In this document: one piece after another, positions 54,969 to 64,000 of the stretch
How the letters are laid out: every line of letters starts with the position of its first letter
Numbering within the stretch: position 1 is the stretch's first letter
Translations under genes and position numbers: made by a program
The notes under the pieces: generated by a model
Database searches by the model: none
Told to the model about the DNA's origin: nothing
What the model saw: the letters and a program-made list of their open reading frames with translations, nothing else
DNA from: Mesorhizobium shangrilense
Lineage (GTDB): Bacteria; Pseudomonadota; Alphaproteobacteria; Rhizobiales; Rhizobiaceae
Length of the DNA: 64,000 nucleotides
Direction of reading: 5' to 3'
Assembly: GCF_040537815.1 (NCBI RefSeq)
Contig: NZ_JBEWSZ010000001.1
Span: forward strand, 1,054,001-1,118,000

Positions 54969-55173
54969 ACGTATGCCCAGCGTTATTTTTCTGGCACGCT
55001 GACAACCCATGGAACTGTCGAGCAGTAGATTGCCCTGGAGAGCCGTTGCTGAGACTTATGAAATCGAGTGGCTGCCTCTTGCCATCCGCGAGGACGTCGC
55101 TGGGCCTATTCTCGCGTGCCGTTGTCCAATCGAAGGTGGAGCCAAAGGACATGAGCCATCGAAGGCGGGATTT

Positions 55174-56256
55174 ATGGTGAAGAATGCTCCCTGTCTGCTC
55201 ATGCTATGGCTACTGCTGTTGGCAACCGGGTCCTTCGCGCAAGAACTGCCGGACACCAAGCAACCCGTCAAGGTTGGGCTCTATATCAGCCCGCCATTTG
55301 TTATGCGGGACAAGGACCAGTTTACAGGGATGGCGGTCGAACTTTGGACGGCGCTGGCGGACACGCAAAAACTTCAAAGCCAATACCAGTCATTCCCTAC
55401 CGTTAATGCCCTGATCGATGCTGCCGCGAACGGCGAAATCGATGTCGCTGTCACCAATCTCACCATTACGCAGGGTCGGGCGCAACGCATCGATTTCACT
55501 TATCCATGGTTCGACGCTGGACTGAGGATAATGATCGACAAACATCAGGGCGCGGGGTTCCTTGAGGTCGTATCGGGATTGAGGGAATCGGGCTTTCTTC
55601 GCGCTTATGCGTGGATTGCCCTCGTCGTCGCGGCAGCTACCGTGTTGTTGACTCTTTTCGACCGAAGGTTCGATACCAATTTTCCGACTCGGTGGCGTGA
55701 TGGGGTAGCGGAGAGCTTCTTCTCAGTCATGTCGATTGCCGCCGGCAGGCCAGCTGGCCGAAGGAACGTTTTCGGGTGGATCGGCCGAATATGGCAGGGC
55801 TTGTGGCTCGTATGCGGGATCGCTGTGCTTGCATTTGTCACTTCGTCCGTAACCAGCGTGATGACCACGCTGTCGCTGACCAACCAGATCAACAGCCTTA
55901 ACGATCTTCCAGGCAAGGCCGTCGGAGTATTCGCCGGAAGTGTAGCGGAAGAATTTGCCCGTGGTACCGGGCTCGACTTCCATTCATACCCAAACATCGA
56001 TGAAGCCGCAGCAGCTTTGCTCGCCGGCGACATCGCAGCGATCATCGGCGACGCGCCGGTGTTGGAATATTACTCCCACAACCATCCCGAACAAAGGGTG
56101 GATGTCATCGGAGGTATTTTCGAGCCTGACAAATACGGTTTTGGGCTTCCCCTCGGCAGTCCTTTGACAAGGCGGCTAACAGTTGAGCTTATCGGCGCAC
56201 ACGAGCGCGGCCTCTTGGAACAGTTGCACACCAAATACTTCGGCAAGTCGCCATAA
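55174..56256 (+). CDS. prokaryotic ionotropic glutamate-receptor-like channel
   Basis: The 360-residue protein has a signal peptide (residues 1-23) and lobe S1 of a periplasmic binding domain (about 30-125), with LTITQGRAQRIDFTYPW carrying the ligand-binding arginine 102. An inserted pore module follows: helix about 142-163, pore region 177-198 and helix 206-230. Lobe S2 occupies about 240-360. This split arrangement is that of GluR0-type receptors. The pore filter reads SVMSIAAGRPAGRRN rather than TVGYG, so ion selectivity is open. ATG 55174 starts the signal peptide; upstream frame to 55009 is not protein-like. Confidence 0.82.
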   Translation: MVKNAPCLLMLWLLLLATGSFAQELPDTKQPVKVGLYISPPFVMRDKDQFTGMAVELWTALADTQKLQSQYQSFPTVNALIDAAANGEIDVAVTNLTITQGRAQRIDFTYPWFDAGLRIMIDKHQGAGFLEVVSGLRESGFLRAYAWIALVVAAATVLLTLFDRRFDTNFPTRWRDGVAESFFSVMSIAAGRPAGRRNVFGWIGRIWQGLWLVCGIAVLAFVTSSVTSVMTTLSLTNQINSLNDLPGKAVGVFAGSVAEEFARGTGLDFHSYPNIDEAAAALLAGDIAAIIGDAPVLEYYSHNHPEQRVDVIGGIFEPDKYGFGLPLGSPLTRRLTVELIGAHERGLLEQLHTKYFGKSP

Positions 56257-56767
56257 TCGGCGCTGCTGACAGCGAACGACACCGTCTCGGCAGCGGATCA
56301 AAGCGCGGTCATGACGCGGCTGAAACTACACCCGTTCATCAAAGAGGACATCGGTGAAGTGGTCGGTCGGCCTAAACGGCACCCCACCAGGTCGTCTCGG
56401 CGGCCACATCGACGGTCATTGCCAGGTCAAGCTGCAATATCAAAGGCAACATCTCGACTGAGACCGGCGAGCACATCTATCAACGTGCCCGGTCAGGAAT
56501 ATTATGCGCAAACTATCATCCGACCAGAGCACGGGGAGCGATGGTTCTGCTCCGAGGCCGGTTGGCGACGATCGAAAGTGTAGGCGCGTCCGCCGGTCTG
56601 GCTAGAGCCGAGAATTGTGCTGCGCTGGAGAGGGCTGCGGCCCTGGTCGGCGAATCAAGCACAATCTCAACCCGATTGTTCGACACAGCCGCCAAGCCCG
56701 ACTCGACATTCCCCAAACGGCTTATTTGACGGTTTTTCGCCGTCTGTCGCAAAGTGCTTGAAATGTC
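56257..56767. other. stretch without recognised gene
   Basis: Short open frames occur on both strands (for example 56516-56779 minus) but none has a ribosome site or family resemblance, and they disagree in frame. The region ends at the tRNA-Glu 3' end. Confidence 0.5.
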
Positions 56768-56842
56768 TGGTACGCCCAAGGGGAATCGAACCCCTGTTAC
56801 CGCCGTGAAAGGGCGGTGTCCTGACCGCTAGACGATGGGCGC
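56768..56842 (-). tRNA. tRNA-Glu (anticodon UUC)
   Basis: On the minus strand the gene starts GCGCCCATCGTCTAGCGG and ends TTGGGCGTACCA with CCA encoded. The anticodon stem ACCGCC/GGCGGT encloses the CTTTCAC loop with anticodon TTC. The T arm reads AGGGGTTCGATTCCCCT. Size 75 nt. Confidence 0.96.
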
Positions 56843-57010
56843 GCTCAGATGTGGGGCTTATAGTTGCGTTGTTCGCAGCCGGCAACCCGTCTGTCGCTGC
56901 CTGCGACAACTTTTTTCAATTGTTTCACAAGAGGGTTTTTCGGCGGCCAAATTCTGGTGGCGCGGCGCTGAACAGCGCCGTGCCCGCACCAGCTGGAGGC
57001 GCTGAACAGG

Positions 57011-58297
57011 TTAGCCGTCGCCGCCGTCGCTGCCACCACTGCGCCGGCGGCAACGCCAGTTCCAGTCGCGCTCGGGGCCGACATCGACGTGCACCGATTC
57101 GGTGTGGCAGTACGTGCCGACGCCGCCGCGGCCGGGCATGGTGCGGATGTAGCTTGCGAGTTCCCACTTCGAGACGCCGGGCACCTGGATGTCGGCGGCG
57201 GCGCAGTACATGTGCAGCGAATTCTTGGCGCCGTTGGCGCGGCGGTTGCGGGCCGGATCGCGGTAGCCCGAGGTCACGACCATCTTGCGGCCGTAGTGAC
57301 CCTCGATCGTTTTCAGCACGCGCACCAGCGACGGCTTCAGGCAGGCGACATCGACGGTCTCGTTCTGCTTGAGCAGTCCGTTCGGCGCCAGCCGGGCAAG
57401 GCCGGCGGCGGATGCGACCTGATAGGGGCCGCCCGAGCCTTCGTCCTCGTTCAGGTCGACGTCGCTCTCGTCGTCGAGGCCGGATTTGCGCTTGATCTCG
57501 AACAGCGCCGTCTGGCGCACGCCGGGCAGCGCATCGCTGGTGTAGTGGCTGGTATCGACGCCCACTGACGCGAGCTGTACGGGTTTGTGCGCGGAATCCG
57601 CTGTTGCCAGCGTGATGATCGGCTTTGCCGCGGGCGGCGGCGGCGCGGGCGGTGTTGCCTTGGCCTGAGCCTGAGCCGGCGGCTCGCCGGACCGTGTGTT
57701 GACGAGTGGAGCAGGAGTGGCCGACGCCGGCGTGGCGCCGAACAACGACGCGAGGAAGCCTTTTTTCTTGGGTGTGTCGGCCTGGGGCTGCGGCATCTCA
57801 CCAGCGGTGACATAGACCGGATTGTTCATCGCGGGGGCGTCGGGCTTGGGCTGGGGCGTGGGCGCTGTCACCTGGGCATCGGCGGCGGCGATCTTTGAGG
57901 CGACCGCGTCGGTCTGTTGCTCTGTCTGGGCGGCTTGCACCAGCGGCTGCGGCGTGGTGCCGGCAATCGTTTCGGCGGCTGCGGGCGTCGTGATCGGGAA
58001 GGCGACCTCAGGCTTGGCCATCGGCACATAGGCTACTTCTTCCGGAAGTGCCGCGTCACCTTCGGCGGTCATCGTCATCTGCGGATGAGCAGCCATCTGC
58101 GAAGAGGAATCAGCCGTCGCCACCTGATGTACGGCTGAAGCCGTGCCCATTTCCGTCGTGGATGCGTTGAAACCAGGCATGCCGACCGACATTGTGGGGT
58201 CGCCGGCCGAGGTGCAGGATGCCAGAAGCACGGAGAAGAGTGCGGCCGCGATAGCGCGACTTTCTCCCTTCGCCAGGCACGATCCCGCTGATTTCAA
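57011..58297 (-). CDS. lipoprotein with M15-type (YcbK/DUF882-like) peptidase domain
   Basis: The 428-residue protein has a lipobox near residue 26 (SVLLASCTS) and a Pro/Ala/Gln-rich linker of about 230 residues. A C-terminal zinc-peptidase domain (about 310-415) follows. Metal motifs are visible as NSLHMYCAAADIQ (HxxxxxxD) and ESVHVDVGP (last His), with VVTSGYRDPARNRR before them, as in peptidase M15 proteins acting on peptidoglycan. It ends in an Arg/Gly-rich tail. I chose TTG 58297, eight bases after AGGGGG; ATG 58330 in the same frame would put charged residues before the signal. Confidence 0.78.
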   Translation of the reverse strand: MKSAGSCLAKGESRAIAAALFSVLLASCTSAGDPTMSVGMPGFNASTTEMGTASAVHQVATADSSSQMAAHPQMTMTAEGDAALPEEVAYVPMAKPEVAFPITTPAAAETIAGTTPQPLVQAAQTEQQTDAVASKIAAADAQVTAPTPQPKPDAPAMNNPVYVTAGEMPQPQADTPKKKGFLASLFGATPASATPAPLVNTRSGEPPAQAQAKATPPAPPPPAAKPIITLATADSAHKPVQLASVGVDTSHYTSDALPGVRQTALFEIKRKSGLDDESDVDLNEDEGSGGPYQVASAAGLARLAPNGLLKQNETVDVACLKPSLVRVLKTIEGHYGRKMVVTSGYRDPARNRRANGAKNSLHMYCAAADIQVPGVSKWELASYIRTMPGRGGVGTYCHTESVHVDVGPERDWNWRCRRRSGGSDGGDG

Positions 58298-58516
58298 AAC
58301 AAATTCCCCCTCGGTGTCCGGCCGGTACATGGTGGCGCGGCGACTGAACGTCTACGTCACGATGATTCTTGTCCCCGACCCGGAAACGAGACCTGTGTCA
58401 AATCCGCAAGCCTGACCGAAATTCAGCAGTCGCGGACGAATTAAGGCTGCTTCGTGGTTGACGCCACATTTCGCCCTCTTTTACCGGGCCGTCAACTCAC
58501 CAGACATTACAGTCCG

Positions 58517-60352
58517 TTACACACGCACTTTGACATAGGTACCGGGAGCATCGCCCAGGGTTTTCATATGCTTGCCGGGGGTGCGGGCAGGCACGCGGGT
58601 GTTGTCCTCGGCTTCGATCCAGCCTTGCCAGTGGGGCCACCAGGAGCCGGGATGGTCGATGGCCTTGGCGATCCATTCGCCGAAATCGCCTGTCGGTGTC
58701 CCGCCGGTCCAGTACTGATATTTGTTGGATGCCGGCGGATTGACAACGCCGGCGATATGGCCGGATCCAGCCATCACGTATTCGACCTTGCCGCCGAAAT
58801 ATCTTGACCCAAGGAACACCGAGAGCGCCGGCGCGATGTGGTCCTCCTTGGAGGCAAGGTTGTAGATCGGGATGGTGATATCCCCGAGCGAGACCGTATG
58901 GCCCGCCAGTTCCATCGTGCCTTGCGAAAGGTTGTTCTCGAGATAGCAGTTGCGCAGGTAGAAAGAGTGATTGGCCGCAGCCATGCGGGTCGAATCGGCG
59001 TTCCAGTAGAGGAGGTCGAAGGGCAGGGGATCCTTGCCGCGCATGTAGTTGTTGACGACATAGGGCCAGATCAGGTCGCCGGAGCGCAGCATGTTGAAGG
59101 CGGTCGCCATCTTGGTGCCGTCGAGGTAGCCCTTCTCGCTCATCGATTTCTCGACCGCCGCGACCTGTTCCTCGTCGACGAACACTTTCAGGTCGCCGGC
59201 GTGGGTGAAGTCGACCTGCGTGGTGAAGAAGGTGGCCGACTTGATGCGGTCGTCGCCTTCGCGCGCCATCAGCGCAAGCGCCGCCGCCAGAAGGGTGCCG
59301 CCGACGCAATAGCCGATCGCGTTGACGTCCCGTTCGCCAGTCGCCTTCTCTACGGTGTCGAGGCCGTATTGCAGGCCCTCCCTTATATAGGCCTCCCAAC
59401 TCTTGGCGCCGTGACGTTCGTCCGGATTGATCCAGGAGATGACGAACACGGTATGACCCTGTTCGATCGCCCAGCGGATGAAGGATTTCTGCGGGTTGAG
59501 ATCGAGGATATAGAATTTGTTGATCCATGGCGGGCAGATCAGCAACGGCCGCTTGAGCACGGTCTCGGTCGCGGGATCATACTGGATGATCTCGGCGACA
59601 TCGCTGCGGCCAACGACCTTGCCGGGTGTGGTGGCGATGTTCCTGCCGATCTCGAAGGGCGAATAGTCGGCCTGCCGCAATTTCAGGTCGCCCTTGCCGG
59701 CGGCGATGTCCTCGGCCAGCATCTTCATGCCACGCACCAGGTTCTCGCCGTTCGAGGCAACGGTTTCGCGAAACAGTTCCGGATTGGTGAGGATGAAATT
59801 CGACGGCGAGATGGCGTTGGACACCTGCTTGACGTAGAAGCCAGCCTTGTGGCGGGTGTGCTCGTCCAGTCCATCGGCGTGCTCGACCAGGTCGGACGCC
59901 CAGCGCGAGGTGACGAGATAGGCCTGTTTCAGGAAATCGAAGAAGGCGTTGCGGCCCCATTCGGGGTCGAGGAACCGCTTGTCGCCGCGCTCTGGCTTGA
60001 CGGCGTCTTCCGTGCCTTCCGCGGCATTGCTGGTGCGTTGAATGGCATTGGCCCAGACGGTCATGTAGCCGGAGAACAGCCGCGTCTGCGCTTCCAGCGC
60101 GCGCTGCGGATCGGCAAGCCAGTATTCGCTGAGCTTGGAGAAGGTCTTCACCATGTCGACAACCGGCTCGGCGACGCTGTCGCGCACTTCGCCCTTCTCA
60201 CGCGGTTCGGCCCATGCGGAGGCGGCCTTGCCGGCCTGTTCGATCATGCGCGCCATGTTCAGGGCGAAGCGTTCCGGGTCCTTCACCAGATATTGCTCGA
60301 CGGCCGAAGGCTCGTCATCTTCCGCTTTGCCCGAATCGGGTGTTTTGGACAT
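58517..60352 (-). CDS. phaC: class I poly(3-hydroxyalkanoate) synthase
   Basis: The 611-residue PhaC polymerises hydroxyacyl-CoA into storage polyester at granule surfaces. The lipase-like box with the catalytic cysteine is IGYCVGGTLL (Cys near 349). The catalytic aspartate and histidine are in ASKEDHIAP and GSGHIAGVV. The N-terminal PhaC_N region (FLDPEWGRNAFFDFLKQAY) is present. ATG 60352 (MSKTPD) is preceded by GGGAGGA. It is divergent from a small lipoprotein gene. No phaA/phaB genes are in this window. Confidence 0.95.
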   Translation of the reverse strand: MSKTPDSGKAEDDEPSAVEQYLVKDPERFALNMARMIEQAGKAASAWAEPREKGEVRDSVAEPVVDMVKTFSKLSEYWLADPQRALEAQTRLFSGYMTVWANAIQRTSNAAEGTEDAVKPERGDKRFLDPEWGRNAFFDFLKQAYLVTSRWASDLVEHADGLDEHTRHKAGFYVKQVSNAISPSNFILTNPELFRETVASNGENLVRGMKMLAEDIAAGKGDLKLRQADYSPFEIGRNIATTPGKVVGRSDVAEIIQYDPATETVLKRPLLICPPWINKFYILDLNPQKSFIRWAIEQGHTVFVISWINPDERHGAKSWEAYIREGLQYGLDTVEKATGERDVNAIGYCVGGTLLAAALALMAREGDDRIKSATFFTTQVDFTHAGDLKVFVDEEQVAAVEKSMSEKGYLDGTKMATAFNMLRSGDLIWPYVVNNYMRGKDPLPFDLLYWNADSTRMAAANHSFYLRNCYLENNLSQGTMELAGHTVSLGDITIPIYNLASKEDHIAPALSVFLGSRYFGGKVEYVMAGSGHIAGVVNPPASNKYQYWTGGTPTGDFGEWIAKAIDHPGSWWPHWQGWIEAEDNTRVPARTPGKHMKTLGDAPGTYVKVRV

Positions 60353-60449
60353 GGCTGGCGGGGTTCCTCCCGAAGCGTTTTCTTGACATATTATCATGGG
60401 ATATCAGACCGGGTCCAATATGCTGTACCCCGGCTGCCAGGGAAACAAT

Positions 60450-60842
60450 ATGACGATTGATATTGGCGATACTGTTTTTTCCGGGACTGGTCGTTTTTGC
60501 TGCGCGGGCCTTGCGATCATGCTGCTGGCCATAAGTGGCTGTTCCAGCACCAGTATGGAAGCCTCTACACCTGTCGCGGGTGTCGAGGGTCCCAAGGACA
60601 CGGCCACCTTTCCAAACCTGAACATTCCGCCGAAAGTGGCGGCCCCGCAATTCACCGACGCGGAAAAGACCGCCAAGCTTGCCCAGCTGAAGGCTGACGA
60701 GCGGGCCCAGGCGGCGAAGAAGAGCGGCGTGAAGCCCACCAACCCGGCCGAGCTGACCGCGCTGGCAAAGCAGCACGGCGGTGACACGCTGAAGCAGATC
60801 GAAGGCAAATGTGACCTTACCCTCGACCCTACCTGCAAATAG
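60450..60842 (+). CDS. small lipoprotein, unknown
   Basis: The 130-residue protein has a lipoprotein signal (AGLAIMLLAISGCSS) and a short mature region of about 100 residues. That region has a helical charged middle (AEKTAKLAQLKADERAQAAKK) and a C-terminal pair of cysteines (GKCDLTLDPTCK). ATG 60450 follows AGGGAAAC. No family recognised. It is divergent from phaC and 45 bp before the aminotransferase gene. Confidence 0.7.
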   Translation: MTIDIGDTVFSGTGRFCCAGLAIMLLAISGCSSTSMEASTPVAGVEGPKDTATFPNLNIPPKVAAPQFTDAEKTAKLAQLKADERAQAAKKSGVKPTNPAELTALAKQHGGDTLKQIEGKCDLTLDPTCK

Positions 60843-60887
60843 GGTTATATCGCGCGCCCAGAAACCCCCTCGCTGTCTGGAACTGCC

Positions 60888-62105
60888 ATGGAAGAATTTC
60901 ACAAGGTTCGCCGGCTTCCGCCTTATGTCTTCGAGCAGGTCAACCGGCTGAAGGCCAGCGCCCGGTCGCGCGGCGCCGATATCATCGACCTTGGCATGGG
61001 CAACCCGGACCTGCCGACGCCCAAGGCAATCGTCGACAAATTGTGCGAAGTGGTGCGTGATCCGCGCACGCATCGTTATTCGTCATCGCGAGGCATTCCG
61101 GGCCTGCGTCGCGCCCAGGCCAGCTATTATGCCCGACGCTTTGGCGTGAAGCTCAATCCGGATACGCAGGTCGTGGCGACGCTGGGCTCCAAGGAAGGCT
61201 TTGCCAACATGGCGCAGGCCATCACGGCGCCTGGCGACGTGATCCTGTGTCCGAATCCGACCTATCCGATCCACGCCTTCGGCTTCATCATGTCGGGTGG
61301 CGTCATCCGCTCGCTGCAGGTGGAACCGAACGATGGTTTCATTCCGGCGGTCGAGCGCGGCATCCGCCATTCGATCCCGAAACCGCTGGCGCTGATTCTC
61401 AACTATCCGTCGAACCCGACGGCGCTAGTCGCTTCGCTCGATTTCTACAAGGATGTCGTGGCCTTCGCGAAGAAGAACGACATCATCATCCTGTCGGACC
61501 TTGCCTATTCGGAAATCTATTTCGACGGCAACCCGCCGCCCTCGGTGCTGCAGGTGCCCGGCGCGATCGACATCTGCGTCGAGTTCACCTCGATGTCGAA
61601 GACCTTCTCCATGCCCGGCTGGCGCATGGGTTTTGCCGTCGGCAATGAGCGGCTGATCTCGGCGCTGACGCGGGTGAAATCCTATCTCGACTACGGCGCC
61701 TTCACGCCGATCCAGGTGGCGGCGGCGCATGCGCTCAACGGCGACGGCGCCGATATCGAGGAAGTGCGCGACGTCTATCACAAGCGCCGCGATGTCATGG
61801 TCGACGCCTTCGGCCGCGCCGGCTGGACTGTTCCCGCACCCGCCGCATCCATGTTCGCCTGGGCGCCGATCCCCGAGCAGTTCCGCCATCTCGGCTCGCT
61901 CGAATTCTCGAAGCTGCTCATCGAACATGCCGATGTCGCGGTGGCGCCTGGCATTGGGTTCGGCGAGCATGGTGACGAATTCGTTCGCGTGGCGCTGGTC
62001 GAAAACGAGCACCGGATCCGCCAGGCGGCGCGCAACATCAAGCGCTTCCTGTCGTCCAGCGCCAAGCAGCCCAACAATGTGGTGCCGCTTTCCGCGCACC
62101 GCTGA
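60888..62105 (+). CDS. PLP-dependent aminotransferase, AlaC-like
   Basis: The 405-residue class I/II aminotransferase closely follows E. coli AlaC (glutamate-pyruvate transaminase). Shared segments are RLPPYVFEQVN, IIDLGMGNPD, YSSSRGIPGLRRA, GSKEGFANM, NYPSNPTA and DYGAFTPIQVAA. The PLP-binding lysine is in TSMSKTFSMPGWRMGF. It interconverts pyruvate and alanine, but annotation as LL-diaminopimelate aminotransferase is also used for such proteins. It lies 47 bp upstream of hom and is probably co-transcribed, linking it with amino-acid synthesis. Confidence 0.88.
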   Translation: MEEFHKVRRLPPYVFEQVNRLKASARSRGADIIDLGMGNPDLPTPKAIVDKLCEVVRDPRTHRYSSSRGIPGLRRAQASYYARRFGVKLNPDTQVVATLGSKEGFANMAQAITAPGDVILCPNPTYPIHAFGFIMSGGVIRSLQVEPNDGFIPAVERGIRHSIPKPLALILNYPSNPTALVASLDFYKDVVAFAKKNDIIILSDLAYSEIYFDGNPPPSVLQVPGAIDICVEFTSMSKTFSMPGWRMGFAVGNERLISALTRVKSYLDYGAFTPIQVAAAHALNGDGADIEEVRDVYHKRRDVMVDAFGRAGWTVPAPAASMFAWAPIPEQFRHLGSLEFSKLLIEHADVAVAPGIGFGEHGDEFVRVALVENEHRIRQAARNIKRFLSSSAKQPNNVVPLSAHR

Positions 62106-62152
62106 GTTGCCCAACTCATATCGATCGATTTTTTTGAGGGACGTCGCCGGAC

Positions 62153-63466
62153 ATGGCTGAAGCATTGCGTGTTGGAATCGCCGGTCTCGGCACTGTCGGC
62201 GCGTCCGTGGCGCGCGTTCTGCGTGACAAGGCAGCGGAACTGACCCGGCAGTGCGGGCGCGATATCGTCGTCACCGCCGTTTCGGCGCGCGACCCCAAGC
62301 GCGACCGCGGCATCGATCTTGGCGCGACGCGGTGGTTCGACGATGCGGTGAAGATGGCGCAGACCGCTGATATCGATGTGTTCGTCGAACTGATCGGCGG
62401 CGACGAGGGCCCGGCTCGCGCCTCGGTCAAGGCAGCACTCGAGGCCGGCCGTCATGTCGTCACCGCCAACAAGGCGCTGCTGGCCAAGCATGGCGTGGCG
62501 CTGGCCGAGATCGCCGAGAAGAAGGGCGTGCTGCTCAACTACGAAGCGGCGGTGGCAGGCGGCATCCCAGTCATCAAGACGATGCGCGAAGCGATGGCCG
62601 GCAATTCGGTCACCCGTGTCTTCGGCATCTTGAACGGCACGTGCAACTACATCCTGACCCGTATGGAAGCCGAGGGCATTTCGTTCGACGAATGCCTGAA
62701 GGACGCGCAGCGGCTGGGCTATGCCGAGGCGGACCCGACCTTCGACATCGAAGGGCAGGACACCGCGCACAAGCTGTCGATCCTGACCAGCCTTGCCTTC
62801 GGGACCAGGATCGCCGCCAACGACATCTATATGGAAGGCATTTCCAACATCACCCAGGCCGACATCCGTGCGGCGGCCGATCTCGGCTACCGGATAAAAC
62901 TGCTTGGCGTCGCCCAGCGCACCGAGAGCGGCATCGAGCAGCGCGTGCACCCGACCATGGTGCCGACGGCCTCGGTCATCGCGCAGGTGCATGGCGTGAC
63001 CAATGCGGTGGCGATCGAGACCGACATTCTGGGCGAGCTTCTGCTCTCCGGACCGGGCGCTGGCGGCAATGCGACCGCGTCGGCGGTGATCGGCGACATC
63101 GCTGATATCGCCAAGAGCCGGCCTGGTTTCCAGCACGGCCCGGTGTTCGGCCGCCCCGCCAAGGAGTTGAAGCCCTACAAGAAGGCGCAGATGCGCAGTC
63201 ATGCCGGCGGTTACTTCATCCGGCTGACCGTGCATGACCGCATCGGTGTTTTCGCGGCAATCGCCAAGCGCATGGCCGACAATGACATTTCGCTGGAATC
63301 GATCGTGCAGCATGCTGTCAATGGCGAGGCCGAGGCGCAAAAGACAGTGATCCTTGTCACCCATGAGACCACCGAAGCTGCAGTGCGCAAGGCAGTCGAC
63401 GGCATCACCAAGGACGGCCATCTGACCGACAAGCCGCAGGTCATCCGCATCGAGCGGGCCGGGTAG
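62153..63466 (+). CDS. hom: homoserine dehydrogenase
   Basis: The 437-residue enzyme reduces aspartate semialdehyde to homoserine, a branch point to threonine and methionine. The NAD(P) motif is VGIAGLGTVGASVARVL, and the catalytic core contains TANKALLAKHG, GILNGTCNYILTRME and a lysine-rich LSILTSLAFG region. A C-terminal ACT domain (YFIRLTVHDRIGVFAAIAKR) suggests threonine feedback. Length is typical of the ACT-containing form. Confidence 0.96.
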   Translation: MAEALRVGIAGLGTVGASVARVLRDKAAELTRQCGRDIVVTAVSARDPKRDRGIDLGATRWFDDAVKMAQTADIDVFVELIGGDEGPARASVKAALEAGRHVVTANKALLAKHGVALAEIAEKKGVLLNYEAAVAGGIPVIKTMREAMAGNSVTRVFGILNGTCNYILTRMEAEGISFDECLKDAQRLGYAEADPTFDIEGQDTAHKLSILTSLAFGTRIAANDIYMEGISNITQADIRAAADLGYRIKLLGVAQRTESGIEQRVHPTMVPTASVIAQVHGVTNAVAIETDILGELLLSGPGAGGNATASAVIGDIADIAKSRPGFQHGPVFGRPAKELKPYKKAQMRSHAGGYFIRLTVHDRIGVFAAIAKRMADNDISLESIVQHAVNGEAEAQKTVILVTHETTEAAVRKAVDGITKDGHLTDKPQVIRIERAG

Positions 63467-63606
63467 GAATCAACCGGCCTTCGCCTCCTGGTCCGTCGAG
63501 GCCAATGATCCCATAGTTCTCACTTGAACCCGGTCGAGCGTCATGGCGATCGGAACGAAATTGCGTGCGCGCCGTTCTCTTGGTCTACAACCAAAGGAAC
63601 CTTTCA

Positions 63607-63966
63607 ATGGCTGATGCAAACAAGTCCGACGTCCCTCACATCGACGATATCCAGAAGACGCTCGAAAAGCAGATCGCGGAACTCCGCAAGGAGATCACCA
63701 AGATCAACAAGAGCATTTCGGAGCGAGGTGCCGAACTGGTCGACGATGCCAGGGAACAGGCGTCCGACATGTATGACACCGCCGCGGCGCGCGCGTCGCG
63801 AACCGCGCAGCAGCTGCGCACCCAGGCGCAGGCCGTCTCCGAGGTCGCACGCGACAATCCAGGCACGACGACAGCCGTGGTCGGTATCATCGGCTTGATC
63901 GGTTTTCTCGCGGGAATTGCAGTGGGACAGGCGATGAGCGACACGCCGCGCCGCTGGTATCAGTAG
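63607..63966 (+). CDS. DUF883/ElaB-like membrane-anchored protein
   Basis: The 119-residue protein has a helical coiled-coil region (IQKTLEKQIAELRKEITKIN and following) rich in Glu, Lys and Ala. A C-terminal membrane helix (AVVGIIGLIGFLAGIAVG) and a short RRWYQ end follow, as in DUF883/ElaB-type proteins that tether to the inner membrane and may touch ribosomes. ATG 63607 is preceded by AAAGGAA. The frame is open upstream to 63565 without similarity. Confidence 0.75.
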   Translation: MADANKSDVPHIDDIQKTLEKQIAELRKEITKINKSISERGAELVDDAREQASDMYDTAAARASRTAQQLRTQAQAVSEVARDNPGTTTAVVGIIGLIGFLAGIAVGQAMSDTPRRWYQ

Positions 63967-64000
63967 TCCAGTCGATGGCCGGCTCAGCCGGCCTCTTCGT

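Larger units (their letters stand above)
54941..56767. mobile_element. possible remnant of an element integrated at tRNA-Glu
   Basis: The segment is bounded by the tRNA-Glu 3' end and its partial copy. It contains one clear gene, the glutamate-receptor-like channel, and no integrase or other mobility gene. It may be what is left after deletion, or an insertion mobilised in trans. This rests on the repeat and its geometry only. Confidence 0.4.

Noticed and set aside
56311..56583. Arg-rich 90-codon plus-strand frame
   Set aside because: No ribosome site, no family, low-complexity composition, and overlapping frames on the other strand are equally open.
58838..60460. A 540-codon plus-strand frame opposite phaC
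   Set aside because: phaC on the minus strand has full catalytic motifs; the plus frame has none.

Overview
The window is high-GC alphaproteobacterial chromosome, most likely Mesorhizobium or a close relative in the Rhizobiales. The reasons are an ExoR-type Sel1-repeat protein, fused SecDF, a DUF982 protein, two DUF1127 mini-proteins next to CCUCCUCCC-loop small RNAs, and copies of a Mesorhizobium-type intergenic palindrome. The genus call is inference from protein resemblance; no search was run.

Region 1 (1-24.7 kb) is a dense housekeeping block: the ilvD 3' end, exoR, xthA, a VOC protein, erpA, dgt, argS, a giant SPOR protein, nagZ, scpAB, tatABC, serS, surE-pcm-nlpD-like, a DUF815 ATPase, yajC and secDF. 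Next come homologues of two mitochondrial complex I assembly factors (an Mth938/NDUFAF3-type and an NDUFAF6-type protein). Protein export (Tat, Sec), envelope growth (NagZ, SPOR, NlpD-like) and chromosome segregation (ScpAB) are grouped here.

Region 2 (24.7-36.6 kb) is more mixed: a fatty-acid hydroxylase, a ParDE module with a broken toxin and an intact palindromic operator, trmFO, and then the most striking locus. Two 46-residue DUF1127 genes are followed on the minus strand by three tandem RNA units. Each unit has three hairpins, and every hairpin shows a CCUCCUCCC-type loop. DUF2157/GDYXXLXY membrane genes, an orphan methyltransferase, tRNA-Leu(UAG), tig, a ureohydrolase and radC follow.

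Region 3 (36.6-45.6 kb) is an accessory metabolic block between radC and map. It holds a BetI-like repressor, a choline/betaine-type binding protein and permease with an alcohol dehydrogenase between them and no ATPase, then LysR, two SDRs, LysR and an aldehyde dehydrogenase.

Region 4 (45.6-56.8 kb) holds map, small hypothetical genes, and an iron-uptake operon efeU-efeO-efeB plus a second M75 protein behind an Irr-like box. It ends with a small segment bounded by tRNA-Glu and a copy of that tRNA's 3' end, carrying a bacterial ionotropic glutamate-receptor-like channel. Region 5 (56.8-64 kb) returns to core genes: an M15-type lipoprotein peptidase, phaC, an AlaC-like aminotransferase, hom and a DUF883-like protein.
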